64,000 bases of DNA from Streptococcus anginosus (GTDB lineage Bacteria > Bacillota > Bacilli > Lactobacillales > Streptococcaceae). Below the pieces are notes generated by a model, which saw nothing but the letters and a program-made list of their open reading frames with translations, ran no database searches and was not told the origin of the DNA. Shown one piece after another: positions 1 to 8,402 of this stretch (position 1 is the first letter of the stretch; every line of letters starts with the position of its first letter). The position numbers and the translations under genes were made by a program. Where the stretch lies: positions 142,501-206,500 of the forward strand of contig NZ_CP012719.1 in assembly GCF_001697145.1 (NCBI RefSeq), in the 5' to 3' direction.

Positions 1-247
1 TAGAATCCATTTTATTGAGTGGGATGATTTTTAAATGGTACCATTTTTCCCACAATTGGAAGAGACTGATGTTTTTATCAATGACCTTTCCTTGATGTAA
101 TTTAATTTCTTGGGTCAAACCTTCAATTTCAGCTTCTTTTTTGGTTTTAAATCCTGATTTTGATGTAATATAGTTCCCTTTTTTGTCAGTGATCCGATAA
201 GACCACTTCCCTTTTTTCCCTCCGCGTTGCGTAATGTATAGTGACAT
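1..247 (-). CDS. Tyrosine recombinase/integrase, N-terminal part (cut by window edge)
   Basis: An open frame begins with ATG at 247 on the minus strand and runs off the window start after about 82 codons. The N-terminus (MSLYITQRGGKKGKWSYRI, then a KKEAE segment) resembles the arm-binding domain of phage and ICE tyrosine integrases, with an SAM-like core-binding region beginning near LFQLWEKWYHLK. The catalytic R-H-R-Y residues would lie outside the window. A GAGGGA ribosome site precedes the start. It lies just downstream of the DUF771-type gene, a usual order at the end of integrative elements. The family is likely; whether the gene is intact cannot be judged. Confidence 0.75.
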   Translation of the reverse strand, partial: MSLYITQRGGKKGKWSYRITDKKGNYITSKSGFKTKKEAEIEGLTQEIKLHQGKVIDKNISLFQLWEKWYHLKIIPLNKMDS

Positions 248-300
248 GGTTCCCTCTTTTCTAAGAAATCGATAACCAAGGTTTTATCTTGGTTATCTTG

Positions 301-642
301 TCATAATTCAAAAATTTTTGCAAAATGATCCTCGAAAAATTCTTTGGTTTTGCTTGCCAGAAAGTAATAGCGTCCGCCTTGACTATCTGGGTATTTCACA
401 AAGCCATTGCTATTTTTATCAATGTCAATTTGATTACGAATTTCAGGCTTATAAAGCACGTTTTCGAGTAACCATGGACGAGAGACGGAAAGAAGTTCTA
501 AAACCTCAGAGAGCGTAAGATAACGCCCTTTTGAGGAGATTTTTTTGAGTTCTTCATACTCGGAACGGTCAACGATAATTTTATCGGGTGGGAGTTGTAT
601 CGTAATATTTTTTAAGTCAATTTGTAGGGTGGTTGGTTTCAT
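301..642 (-). CDS. DUF771-type small DNA-binding (excisionase-like) protein
   Basis: A 113-residue protein. The middle (about residues 40-70, YLTLSEVLELLSVSRPWLLE) looks like a MerR/excisionase-style helix-turn-helix that follows a 'select the next step' pattern, and the C-terminus is aromatic and acidic. This matches the DUF771 family of phages and integrative elements of lactic acid bacteria and streptococci, usually found next to the integrase. Here the integrase starts about 50 bp downstream on the same strand. A role in excision or in control of the integrase is inferred from position only. It appears intact, although its upstream partner gene is truncated. Confidence 0.6.
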   Translation of the reverse strand: MKPTTLQIDLKNITIQLPPDKIIVDRSEYEELKKISSKGRYLTLSEVLELLSVSRPWLLENVLYKPEIRNQIDIDKNSNGFVKYPDSQGGRYYFLASKTKEFFEDHFAKIFEL

Positions 643-648
643 AGGCAG

Positions 649-750
649 TTAGTCCGTATCCATTTCTTGGTCAATGATGGTCACATCTTTGATGTGTCTG
701 CTTTCGTGATAGCGTTTTGATTCTATAAATTTTACCCGTGGTGCTAGTTC
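649..750 (-). pseudogene. C-terminal remnant of an unidentified mobile-element gene
   Basis: A minus-strand open frame of about 33 codons ends with TAA at 649-651. Its end reads ESKRYHESRHIKDVTI, then DQEMDTD. Upstream, around 750, the frame meets a stop inside sequence that belongs to an insertion-sequence remnant, so the 5' part of the gene has been replaced. By position (directly before a DUF771 gene and an integrase) it could be the tail of a replication or conjugation gene, but I do not recognise it. Confidence 0.4.
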
Positions 751-759
751 ACTTCAAAA

Positions 760-905
760 TACCCATTTGGACTGTACTTGTAAGTGACAAAATCAACAGG
801 AGGTCATCCAAATGAGTCATTTACAGAATACCGCTAATTCTCATTACTTGGAATGGAACATAGGTCAATTATCAAAAATTTGTCAGATGCTCTGTCGAAA
901 CTATT
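760..905 (+). pseudogene. N-terminal remnant of an IS transposase (family uncertain)
   Basis: After a strong AGGAGG site at 799-804, ATG at 811 opens a short frame (MSHLQNTANSHYLEWNIGQL, then a Cys-rich segment ending CRNYCP). It looks like the first 30 or so residues of a transposase; an IS982-type start is my best guess at low confidence. It runs into the IS3 orfA remnant near 905 and stops at 927. It is probably the left end of one IS interrupted by, or recombined with, another. Confidence 0.35.
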
Positions 906-1177
906 GCCCAGATTCGATACTTTTTTAGCAATTCCACCTGTAGGCGTAGTTGTTCCACTTCAGATAGCTGTTCCATTCCTTTACCGTAGGTATATTGTTT
1001 CCCCACGGGTTGATGGAAACGGTGCAGTTCATCATTCTGATACCATCGCCACCAGGTTTTGACCTGACTAACATTTTTGATGTCCAGGGTCTCCATGATA
1101 ACCTTATTGGGCTTACCTGCTTTCTTCATTTCGATACAGGCTAACTTAGTTTCTACCGAATACGCTTTTTTGACCAT
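872..1177 (-). pseudogene. IS3-family transposase OrfA, truncated
   Basis: A 101-residue frame with the typical IS3/IS861-like OrfA start (MVKKAYSVETKLACIEMKK) and leucine-zipper region (LSEVEQLRLQVELLKKYR). The homologous part ends at about residue 88 (near base 913). The last dozen residues come from fused foreign sequence, and the orfB partner, which should follow downstream, is absent. The helix-turn-helix that binds the IS ends is retained, but no functional transposase can be made. The start codon has a strong AGGAGGG site that lies inside a perfect hairpin. Confidence 0.75.
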
Positions 1178-1180
1178 AAC

Positions 1181-1226
1181 AAAACCCTCCTGTTTCTAGT
1201 TTACTAGATTTCAACAGGAGGGTTTT
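1181..1226. promoter_or_regulatory. 14-bp perfect hairpin at the IS3 end that covers the orfA ribosome site
   Basis: The arms at 1181-1194 and 1213-1226 are perfect inverted repeats of 14 bp, with an inner TCTAGT/ACTAGA pair. On the minus strand the 3' arm contains the AGGAGGG Shine-Dalgarno of orfA. Transcripts entering from outside the IS would fold and hide it. Known insertion sequences use such structures to prevent translation from read-through RNA; that use here is inferred. Confidence 0.6.
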
Positions 1227-1235
1227 TCTTGTGTC

Positions 1236-1367
1236 TCATTTTATGGGGCTAGTGCCGTTTTCATCAGGATTTTTATTGACAACCATTAGAGGTTCATATT
1301 CATCGTTGACTTTTTTCATGTAATTCTTCAAATTGTTTCTAAAATTTGAATAGACGACAGCTTCCAT
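1236..1367 (-). pseudogene. YefM/Phd-type antitoxin, truncated by the IS3 element
   Basis: ATG at 1367 opens a frame reading MEAVVYSNFRNNLKNYMKK, then NDEYEPLMVVNKNP. This is the N-terminal DNA-binding half of a YefM antitoxin. After about residue 36 the reading continues into IS sequence and stops at 1236, 43 residues in total (a full YefM has about 85). No YoeB toxin gene is visible downstream, so the module is dead. The DNA-binding domain and the upstream operator survive, so a short autorepressor is conceivable but unproven. Confidence 0.7.
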
Positions 1368-1416
1368 TTTATATCACCTCACTTTAAGACTATTCTTATT
1401 AGAACACTTGACAGGA

Positions 1417-1428
1417 ACTTGTACAAGT
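1417..1428. promoter_or_regulatory. YefM-type operator palindrome
   Basis: A perfect 12-bp palindrome, ACTTGTACAAGT, lies 50 bp upstream of the truncated yefM start. YefM-YoeB operators known in E. coli and streptococci carry a TGTACA core, which this has. Confidence 0.6.
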
Positions 1429-1429
1429 A

Positions 1430-1880
1430 TTATCAACTAGTTCTAAGACTATTATTTTAAAGAGTTGAAAATAAAAAAGATAGTTTACCGCTGTTGCATA
1501 ACTATTCGTTACAGATATACCATTATCATTTTATACACCATTATTGAAGTGAAAAATAGTTGGATTTTGGCGCAAAAGCCCCGTATATATGCAAAATGTT
1601 GATTCATTCGATTGTCTAGACCAATTGGAGTTTAAAAGTTATCAGCGCTTTAGATTACTTTTTATTAGACATCTGTAATTTATCTGTAATCAATCTACAT
1701 TTATTTACAAAATGTCAAGAAATGTAGAATACCTCTGTAATGGGATTAAATAAATTTGTGAAAACCATGTAATTGGCTTGACATTCAAAAAAAAAAATTA
1801 CTATCATGAAAGTGAATAGTTTTTTTTAAAACTAGGACTTAACATATCCAATATGTTAAAATATTGAGAGGATATTTAGA
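1430..1880 (+). promoter_or_regulatory. Regulatory region of the surface-protein operon, with WalR-type box, promoter and inverted repeat
   Basis: No gene is present. Seen directly: TGTAAT-N5-TGTAAT at 1674-1690, an exact match to the WalR/VicR consensus TGTWAH-N5-TGTWAH. A third TGTAAT half lies at 1736-1741. A promoter TTGACA (1778-1783), 18-bp spacer, TATCAT (1802-1807) follows. An inverted repeat TTAACATAT-CCA-ATATGTTAA (1839-1859) sits between the promoter and the ribosome site GAGAGGA (1866-1872). 1430-1670 is AT-rich with nothing else I recognise. Confidence 0.6.
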
Positions 1881-3308
1881 ATGAAAAAAAGCAGGTTCTT
1901 TTTAGCGTCAACGGCTGTATTGTTATCAGCCTTAGGTGCAAATCCTGTGTTGGCTAGGGATGTTGAGCGCTCTATCTCCACAACGATTGTTACACCGACT
2001 GTTGACAGCAATAAAAAGGCTTCTACTGAAACGCCAGAGTCTAAGCAAGGAAATGCAGGTGTCTCCGCGGATGTACAAAAATCGTCTGCTCCTGTGACTT
2101 CTGGTCAGGCTACATCGACTCTTCCTGATAAGGATAATCCGAGTATGCCAAGTGCGTCGGACAAGGTAGAGCCCTCAAGGGCGACACCGACAACACCAAT
2201 TGTACCAGACAAGACTAAAACTGACTCACCAGATACCTCAAGTAAGGTAGAACCGACTAAACCGAAGATAGAACCAGTACCTCCAGCTATGCCAGAAAAG
2301 GATCAGTCTGGAACAGCAGGAACTGAGTCTTCAAAGCCAAAACAATCGGAACCAGAAAAGAAATACGGTGACGTAACGGTTGAGTATAAGAGTAAAGATG
2401 GTGCTTTGATTGCTCCAAAAGAGCTAGACACGCCGACTTCTGTGGTGGGGACGGATTATGATACGACTGACTACCGAAGAGAGACCATTATCAGCTCAGA
2501 GGGTAAGAAATATCGTCTTGATCTGAAAGCTACTCAGGGTTATGAAAAAGGGAAAGTTCTTGAGGGCAATACCAATATTACTTACTACTATGATCTGGTC
2601 ACAGAAACGCCAGACTCTAATAAGGTAGTGCCACCGAAGCCGGAGCCAGATACCCCAGATAAGACTAAACCGAGTACATCGGATTCATCCGATAAAGGGG
2701 CAACTCCACAGGACAAACCACCAATTCCAAATCCTTCGGAGGATTCATCGGTTAGTCCAGATAGCTCCATAGCAGATACTGTGACGCCGATGGATACAAT
2801 TCCTAGTGATGGGATGTTGGATACTCAGTTTGAACAGACGAATAGTTTAGAGGAGGGTATCAATCCGTCTATATTGACTGAAAAAAGTAAGGATGAACCG
2901 ACAACTTCTGATGTGGACTTGAAAAAGGATGAAACATTCAGTCTTGACAATGCTTCATCTGTGACTACTAAAAAAGGTGACACGATTGACAATCCAATCA
3001 AATCAATCATCTCACCAGCTGATCCGCTTTTGACGGATAAGGGCTTTGAGATTATTGGTAATGATCAAGGAGAAGTCACTATCAAAAACGCAGACGGTTC
3101 TAAAACATCTGTACCAGCTGCGCAAGTAGGTGCTAGGGTAAATCCTGACGGAACGGTCACTGTCAAATCAAGTAATGGTAAGTTTACATTGTTGCCAGAT
3201 ACGGGGGAAGCAACCACGATTCTTGCAACGATTGGTTTATTTATCTTGGCTCTATTAGGCTTCAAAAAAGTCAAGCCTTTTGAGAAAGATAATTGGTTAA
3301 TTGGGTAA
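1881..3308 (+). CDS. LPXTG-anchored surface protein with one MucBP domain
   Basis: A 475-residue cell-wall protein. Signal peptide at residues 1-25 (cleavage after NPVLA); Pro/Thr/Ser/Lys-rich, probably extended region to about 160; one MucBP module at about 162-240 (from YGDVTVEYKSKDG to NTNITYYYDLV); a second low-complexity stalk; and a small conserved segment at about 385-435. The sortase motif LPDTG is near 438, followed by a hydrophobic segment and a basic tail that is longer than usual (ends NWLIG). MucBP domains bind mucins or glycans in other lactic acid bacteria. The module is nearly the same as repeats 4 and 5 of the next gene, which starts 25 bp downstream with its own GAGGA site, so the two form an operon. 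Adhesion is inferred. Confidence 0.8.
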   Translation: MKKSRFFLASTAVLLSALGANPVLARDVERSISTTIVTPTVDSNKKASTETPESKQGNAGVSADVQKSSAPVTSGQATSTLPDKDNPSMPSASDKVEPSRATPTTPIVPDKTKTDSPDTSSKVEPTKPKIEPVPPAMPEKDQSGTAGTESSKPKQSEPEKKYGDVTVEYKSKDGALIAPKELDTPTSVVGTDYDTTDYRRETIISSEGKKYRLDLKATQGYEKGKVLEGNTNITYYYDLVTETPDSNKVVPPKPEPDTPDKTKPSTSDSSDKGATPQDKPPIPNPSEDSSVSPDSSIADTVTPMDTIPSDGMLDTQFEQTNSLEEGINPSILTEKSKDEPTTSDVDLKKDETFSLDNASSVTTKKGDTIDNPIKSIISPADPLLTDKGFEIIGNDQGEVTIKNADGSKTSVPAAQVGARVNPDGTVTVKSSNGKFTLLPDTGEATTILATIGLFILALLGFKKVKPFEKDNWLIG

Positions 3309-3333
3309 TTATTAAAAAGAAAAGAGGAATTTT

Positions 3334-6300
3334 ATGTTTCATAATAGCAAAACGAAGGGTCATGGTTCGATCCGAAAAAATAAAGTCTATGGAACCATTG
3401 GTATCTTGACGCTTGGAACCATTGCAATTCTCAGTGCTCACCAAGGTGTAGCGGCTGATGAAGTAACAGCAACGAAGCCAACAACGTCCACTCCAGTAGC
3501 AGAAGCTTCTGATACAAGCCTTGCTGTGCAATCAAAAGCAGCTTCAACTGAAGCAGCTAGTAGCTCTACAGCAGCAGCAACTACTGCAAAAGCTGAAACA
3601 ACAGCACCAGCAGGAGCTACTTCAACAGCTGACACTACAACAACTGAAAGTGCAGCTATGCAACCAGCTGCAGCTTCAGCAGCGACTACAGCGACTGCAA
3701 CGCCAGCCGCAACAACTGCAGCGGCTGAAACAACGGCAACTCCTGCTACAACAGCAAAGGCTGAAGCAGCAACTGCTGCGCCAGCAGGGGCAGTATCAAC
3801 TTCAGAACCAGCAGCGCCTACAACAACCACAACGCCAACTGCTACCCCAGTAGATCGTACGGAAGGCTCAAAAGTAACTGTCGAAAATCAAAAACTAAAA
3901 GATGCAATTTCTGAAGCAAATGGCTACAATATTGATGTTAAGAAAAATCCAAACAACAACATTGGAACAGCTAACAGTGAAGTAGAAGCAGAAGCTAAAA
4001 AAGAACTTGCAAATACCCTTGAAGAAACACAAGCGACTCGTATTAAAACAGGTGTAGATGCTTACAAACGTGATCTGAAAAAAGCACAAGAAAACACTGG
4101 AACGGATGGCTATCTAAGTGAAGTTGTCAGCCAAGGTCTGAAGTTTGAAAGTGAGCCTAATGGGAAGCTGTCTATTAGTGGTGCCACGGAATTTGGACAA
4201 AAAGATATGCCTAATGCACAATCCTATGATGAATATGTAGCAGGTGGTGGCACATTTGGTTCTACTCCAGTGGCACCATTTACAACAACACTTTCAGGTG
4301 GTGGAAGTAGATTTGTCATCCCAAAAATTGAAAACAATCAAACGATTACGGCTACTTATAGCAATCTTCAAAACTCAACATACAATGGAAAGAAAATTTC
4401 TAAGGTAGTTTATGAAGTTACCAATATAAGTGGTGGAACTGGTATTGTTGGTTTCGCAGAGAAAGATCCAACCAAAGGAATTTACACTTTTTATAACATC
4501 AATCAACCATCTAGATATCGTGTAAATATTCGCTTTTACGATGCCGATGGTAATCCAATCCAATTTACAAAGACGAATCCGGCTATTTTAGCCATGACGA
4601 GTTTAACGAAAACAGAACCTACTACGGGTTCGTTAGCTGGTAAAAAGCATGAAGAAAGTATAACTGACTATAGTTTCCGCCCAGTAAAAATCACGGGTTC
4701 GTTAGTTGAAAAACAAGCTGATGGTCGTTTGGCAGCAAGTAGCCCAACCCACGATATTAAAGATAACTATGATGATCCAAATTTCTATAAAATGGGGATT
4801 GCTGGTGTAGCAGAAAGCGGAGATACGATTTCCTTTGTTATGCAGAGAACGTCTCAATGGGATAGAGGATATTGGTTGGCTCTTACAAGTAAATTGCCAT
4901 CTCGCTTTACACTTGTAAAACCTGACCTTGATTATAACCTTGTTGAGTATAATACTGCTGGTAATGTCTTGCTAGATAACTATATTCAAGGAACAACTAC
5001 TAAGCTAACAGCTACTCAAACAGTCAAACCTAAGGGAACTCCTACAGGTGAAAGTTACACCACTACTCATCAAGAGACGATCACTACTGCTGACGGGAAA
5101 GTTTACAAATACGTATCTTCTACTGATAATACAACAGGTACTGTTAAATTAGGTACAATCAATGTAGCAAACTATTACACTGAAGTAAAAGGTAACGTTG
5201 TTGTAGATTACCAAGATAAGCAAGGTAATAAAATTGCAGAACGTATCGTGGATACACCAGATACATCTGTCGGTACTGCTTACGATACGACAGACCATAA
5301 ACCAGAAATCATCACAACAGCTAATGGCACAACTTATCGTATTGACAGAAGCGCTACTATAGGTAAAGAAAGTGGTACAGTCGTTGAAGGGACAACCCGA
5401 GTTGTCTATGTCTATGATAAAATAGATAAACCAACAGAAAAATATGGTAACGTTGTTGTAGACTACCAAGATAAGCAAGGTAACAAAATTGCGGAACGTG
5501 TAGTTGACACTCCAACTTCTAAAGTTGGTACTGCTTATGATACGACAGACCATAAGCCAGCAACTATTACAACAGCAGATGGCACAACTTATCGTATTGA
5601 CAGAAGCGCTACTAAAGGTAAAGAAAGTGGTCAAGTTGTTGAAGGTACAACTCAAGTTATTTATGTTTATGACAAGGTTGAAAAACCAGTAGAAAAGAAA
5701 TATGGTGATGTTACCGTTGAATACAAGAACAAAAGCGGCGCTACAATTTCACCAAAAGTAACGGATACACCAAGATCAGAAGTCGGAACAGACTACGATA
5801 CAACCGATCAACGGAAAGAAACAATCACGACAGTTGATGGTAAGAAATATCGTCTTGATCCGAAAGCAACTCAAGGTGCAGAAAAAGGTAAAGTTGTTGA
5901 AGGCAATACTAACATTACCTACTACTATGATCTTGTACCAGATATTCCAACACCAGAAAAGAAATATGGTGATGTTACCGTTGAATACAAGAATAAAAGC
6001 GGCGCTACAATTTCACCAAAAGTAACGGATACACCAAGATCAGAAGTCGGAACAGACTATGATACAACCGATCAACGGAAAGAAACAATTACGACAGTTG
6101 ACGGTAAGAAATATCGTCTTGATCCGAAAGCAACTCAAGGTGCAGAAAAAGGTAAAGTCGTTGAAGGCAATACTAACATTACCTACTACTATGACCTTGT
6201 ACCAGACGTACCAACACCAGATGAATACGGTAACGTTGTCGTTGATTACCAAGACAAGAAAGGTAATACTATCGCACCACGTGTTGTTGATACACCAGAT

Positions 6301-8205
6301 AGCAAAGTTGGTACGAACTACGATACAACAGATCACAAACCAACTAGAATTACTACAGCTGATGGTAAAGTTTATCGCATTGATCTAAATGCAACTCAAG
6401 GTCAAGAAAGTGGTAAGATTGTCAAGGGAACTACTCGAGTTGTCTATGTTTACGATGAAGTGGTTGGTGATGTAACCGTTCATTATAAAGATGAAGATGG
6501 CAAAGTTATCAAAGAACCTGAAAAAGATACAACTGGTGCTCCAATCAATACTGTTTATGATACTCGTGATCACGCTCATAAGACAATCACTACAAAAGAT
6601 GGTCGCACTTATGAAATTGTTCCTGAAAAGACTCAAGGTATCGAACAAGGTAGAGTCGTTGAAGGAAATACCGATGTCACTTATATTTATAAGCAAGTAT
6701 TCGGTGACGTAGTTGTTCACTATGAAGACGAATCTGGTAAGAAGATCAAAGAAGATGTAACGGATACTTCTCATGCTCGTGTTGGCGAAAATTACGATAC
6801 GACCGATCACAAGACGACAGCGATCAAGTCTGGTGATAAAGTGTACAACCTCGTTCCTGAAAAGACAAAAGGTAATGAAAAAGGTAAAGTTACCAAAGGT
6901 GTAACCGAAGTTACTTATGTCTACAAGGAAGTGAAAGCAGAGCCTAAGAAGAAAGGAACCAATGCTAAGGGTGAAGATGTCAACGGTAAGACCATGTTGG
7001 CAGGTTCAACCGAAGTTTATACGATTGATATTGACAATGACCAATACAAGGGTATGACAGGCTTAACGGATAAAGATAAGCAAGCAGGCTTGATGGTTGT
7101 TGAAAAATACTCTGGTAAGTATGTCACTCCTAACTTGGCTGGTGTTCGTGTAACAACAGAAGACGGTAAAGTTCAAAGTGGCTTCACAACGAAGATTTAC
7201 AAATCTGTTGCAGAAGCTCCACAAAAGGTTCAAGATTACATCAAGGCTAAGGGCTTGAAGATTGATGGTGAGTTTGCCGTAACCACAGCAGATGATCCAG
7301 TAGCTTACACAAACAACTATGTTTTGAAAGGTATCAATCTGAAACTAGTCTTCCCAACAACCGTTAAGAAGGAAATCAAGGAAGCTAGCAAGTATAATAA
7401 CCGTGCTTATCAAATCGACTTTACTGGTATCCATGAAACAAACCTTGTAACCAACAACATTCCGAAGATCAATCCGAAGAAAGATGTTGTAGCGACTGTT
7501 GAAGATGGTCAAAAAGACCAGAATTCATTGAATAATAAGACTGTTAAGGTTGGACAAGTCTACAACTTTGAATTAGAAACTTCTTATTTACCAGCAAATC
7601 GTGGACAAGCTATTGAAAAGATGGAAGTAAGAGATAAATACTCTTCATTAGTAGAATACAATGGTGTTCACAAATGGTATGCGAAGACAGATATTCTTCT
7701 TAAGAATGGTCAAAAACTTGCCAAGGGTACAGATTTGACGAAGTTTGTCAACCAAACTGTTGATCACAAGACGAGAACAGTTCTGTATTCATTCTCTAGT
7801 GCTTTCTTGAACAGTATTTCAGATAATAGTGAGTTCCAAGCTACAGGTTACATGCAAGTGAAACAACTTGACTATGGTACAGTGAAGAACACCTTTACTG
7901 AAATCATCAATGGTGTTGAAAGAAATTCTAATACGGTAACAGTGGTAACACCAGATAAACCTAAGACTCCGGATAAACCACAAACACCGCCAGAAACTCC
8001 TAATACACCTGAAAAACCGCAAACACCTCCTACACCAACCCCTACTCCAGTAGTACCAACTACTCCAAAAAAACCAGTAACTCCGAAAGTAAGTTTACCT
8101 TCAACAGGTGAAGCTACAAATACTGGTGCAGCGTTGACAGGTTTGGCGTTTGCTGCTACAGCATTGTCAATGCTTGGCTTCAAGAAACGTAAAGAGGAAG
8201 AATAA
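3334..8205 (+). CDS. Large LPXTG adhesin: antigen I/II-like head and tail with a MucBP repeat stalk
   Basis: A 1623-residue surface protein. Signal peptide at about 1-40 (ends GVAADE); Ala/Thr-rich segment to about 175; helical linker; GbpC/antigen I/II V-like domain at about 263-556 (contains [20 protein letters not shown], closely shared with the adhesin at 57237). One degenerate and seven full MucBP modules fill about 566-1204, followed by antigen I/II C-terminal domains at about 1204-1537 (NGKTMLAGSTEVYTIDIDND, then SNTVTVVTP). A Pro-rich wall-spanning part and LPSTG at 1588-1592 with a membrane anchor (FKKRKEEE end) complete it. C-domains of this family are stabilised by isopeptide bonds. 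The usual antigen I/II A and P regions are replaced by MucBP modules. Repeats 4 and 5 are a recent 264-bp tandem duplication. Probably a mucin or salivary-glycan adhesin; the ligand is unknown. Confidence 0.8.
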   Translation: MFHNSKTKGHGSIRKNKVYGTIGILTLGTIAILSAHQGVAADEVTATKPTTSTPVAEASDTSLAVQSKAASTEAASSSTAAATTAKAETTAPAGATSTADTTTTESAAMQPAAASAATTATATPAATTAAAETTATPATTAKAEAATAAPAGAVSTSEPAAPTTTTTPTATPVDRTEGSKVTVENQKLKDAISEANGYNIDVKKNPNNNIGTANSEVEAEAKKELANTLEETQATRIKTGVDAYKRDLKKAQENTGTDGYLSEVVSQGLKFESEPNGKLSISGATEFGQKDMPNAQSYDEYVAGGGTFGSTPVAPFTTTLSGGGSRFVIPKIENNQTITATYSNLQNSTYNGKKISKVVYEVTNISGGTGIVGFAEKDPTKGIYTFYNINQPSRYRVNIRFYDADGNPIQFTKTNPAILAMTSLTKTEPTTGSLAGKKHEESITDYSFRPVKITGSLVEKQADGRLAASSPTHDIKDNYDDPNFYKMGIAGVAESGDTISFVMQRTSQWDRGYWLALTSKLPSRFTLVKPDLDYNLVEYNTAGNVLLDNYIQGTTTKLTATQTVKPKGTPTGESYTTTHQETITTADGKVYKYVSSTDNTTGTVKLGTINVANYYTEVKGNVVVDYQDKQGNKIAERIVDTPDTSVGTAYDTTDHKPEIITTANGTTYRIDRSATIGKESGTVVEGTTRVVYVYDKIDKPTEKYGNVVVDYQDKQGNKIAERVVDTPTSKVGTAYDTTDHKPATITTADGTTYRIDRSATKGKESGQVVEGTTQVIYVYDKVEKPVEKKYGDVTVEYKNKSGATISPKVTDTPRSEVGTDYDTTDQRKETITTVDGKKYRLDPKATQGAEKGKVVEGNTNITYYYDLVPDIPTPEKKYGDVTVEYKNKSGATISPKVTDTPRSEVGTDYDTTDQRKETITTVDGKKYRLDPKATQGAEKGKVVEGNTNITYYYDLVPDVPTPDEYGNVVVDYQDKKGNTIAPRVVDTPDSKVGTNYDTTDHKPTRITTADGKVYRIDLNATQGQESGKIVKGTTRVVYVYDEVVGDVTVHYKDEDGKVIKEPEKDTTGAPINTVYDTRDHAHKTITTKDGRTYEIVPEKTQGIEQGRVVEGNTDVTYIYKQVFGDVVVHYEDESGKKIKEDVTDTSHARVGENYDTTDHKTTAIKSGDKVYNLVPEKTKGNEKGKVTKGVTEVTYVYKEVKAEPKKKGTNAKGEDVNGKTMLAGSTEVYTIDIDNDQYKGMTGLTDKDKQAGLMVVEKYSGKYVTPNLAGVRVTTEDGKVQSGFTTKIYKSVAEAPQKVQDYIKAKGLKIDGEFAVTTADDPVAYTNNYVLKGINLKLVFPTTVKKEIKEASKYNNRAYQIDFTGIHETNLVTNNIPKINPKKDVVATVEDGQKDQNSLNNKTVKVGQVYNFELETSYLPANRGQAIEKMEVRDKYSSLVEYNGVHKWYAKTDILLKNGQKLAKGTDLTKFVNQTVDHKTRTVLYSFSSAFLNSISDNSEFQATGYMQVKQLDYGTVKNTFTEIINGVERNSNTVTVVTPDKPKTPDKPQTPPETPNTPEKPQTPPTPTPTPVVPTTPKKPVTPKVSLPSTGEATNTGAALTGLAFAATALSMLGFKKRKEEE
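5692..6219 (+). repeat. Near-identical 264-bp tandem duplication (MucBP modules 4 and 5)
   Basis: The unit at about 5692-5955 repeats at 5956-6219 with an exact offset of 264 bp (88 codons). The few differences are almost all silent third-position changes. Modules 2 and 3 (from about 5190 and 5444) are also close copies of each other. Copy number probably varies between strains. Confidence 0.85.
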
Positions 8206-8251
8206 GTCCCTAACGATGATTATCCTAACTCTTGCTAGGCAATAGTGACAA

Positions 8252-8290
8252 AAAGAGGTTGAGACCGAGTCTCAACCTCTTTGTTATAAT
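8252..8290 (+). terminator. Terminator of the surface-protein operon
   Basis: A perfect 14-bp stem (8252-8265 with 8269-8282) with a CGA loop lies 46 bp after the adhesin stop. It starts with A and ends with T runs, so it could work on both strands. Confidence 0.8.
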
Positions 8291-8402
8291 ATAATGTCGT
8301 TGTTGATTGTGTATTTGGATATATGATAAATAAGTCAAAAGTGCTTCGTTCTACTTCTATTTTAAAATTTAAGTTAATCCTTTTCAAATTGGAAAGAGGA
8401 CA

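Noticed and set aside
853..1062. 69-codon plus-strand open frame in the IS debris
   Set aside because: Antisense to the recognisable IS3 orfA remnant.
3438..3830. Long minus-strand Ala/Val-rich open frame (130 codons)
   Set aside because: It is the antisense of the Ala/Thr-rich repeat part of the adhesin; composition mirrors the sense codons and there is no ribosome site.
5692..6219. Regular repeats that could suggest a CRISPR array
   Set aside because: Period is 264 bp and in frame with a protein domain; there are no short spaced repeats or cas genes in the window.
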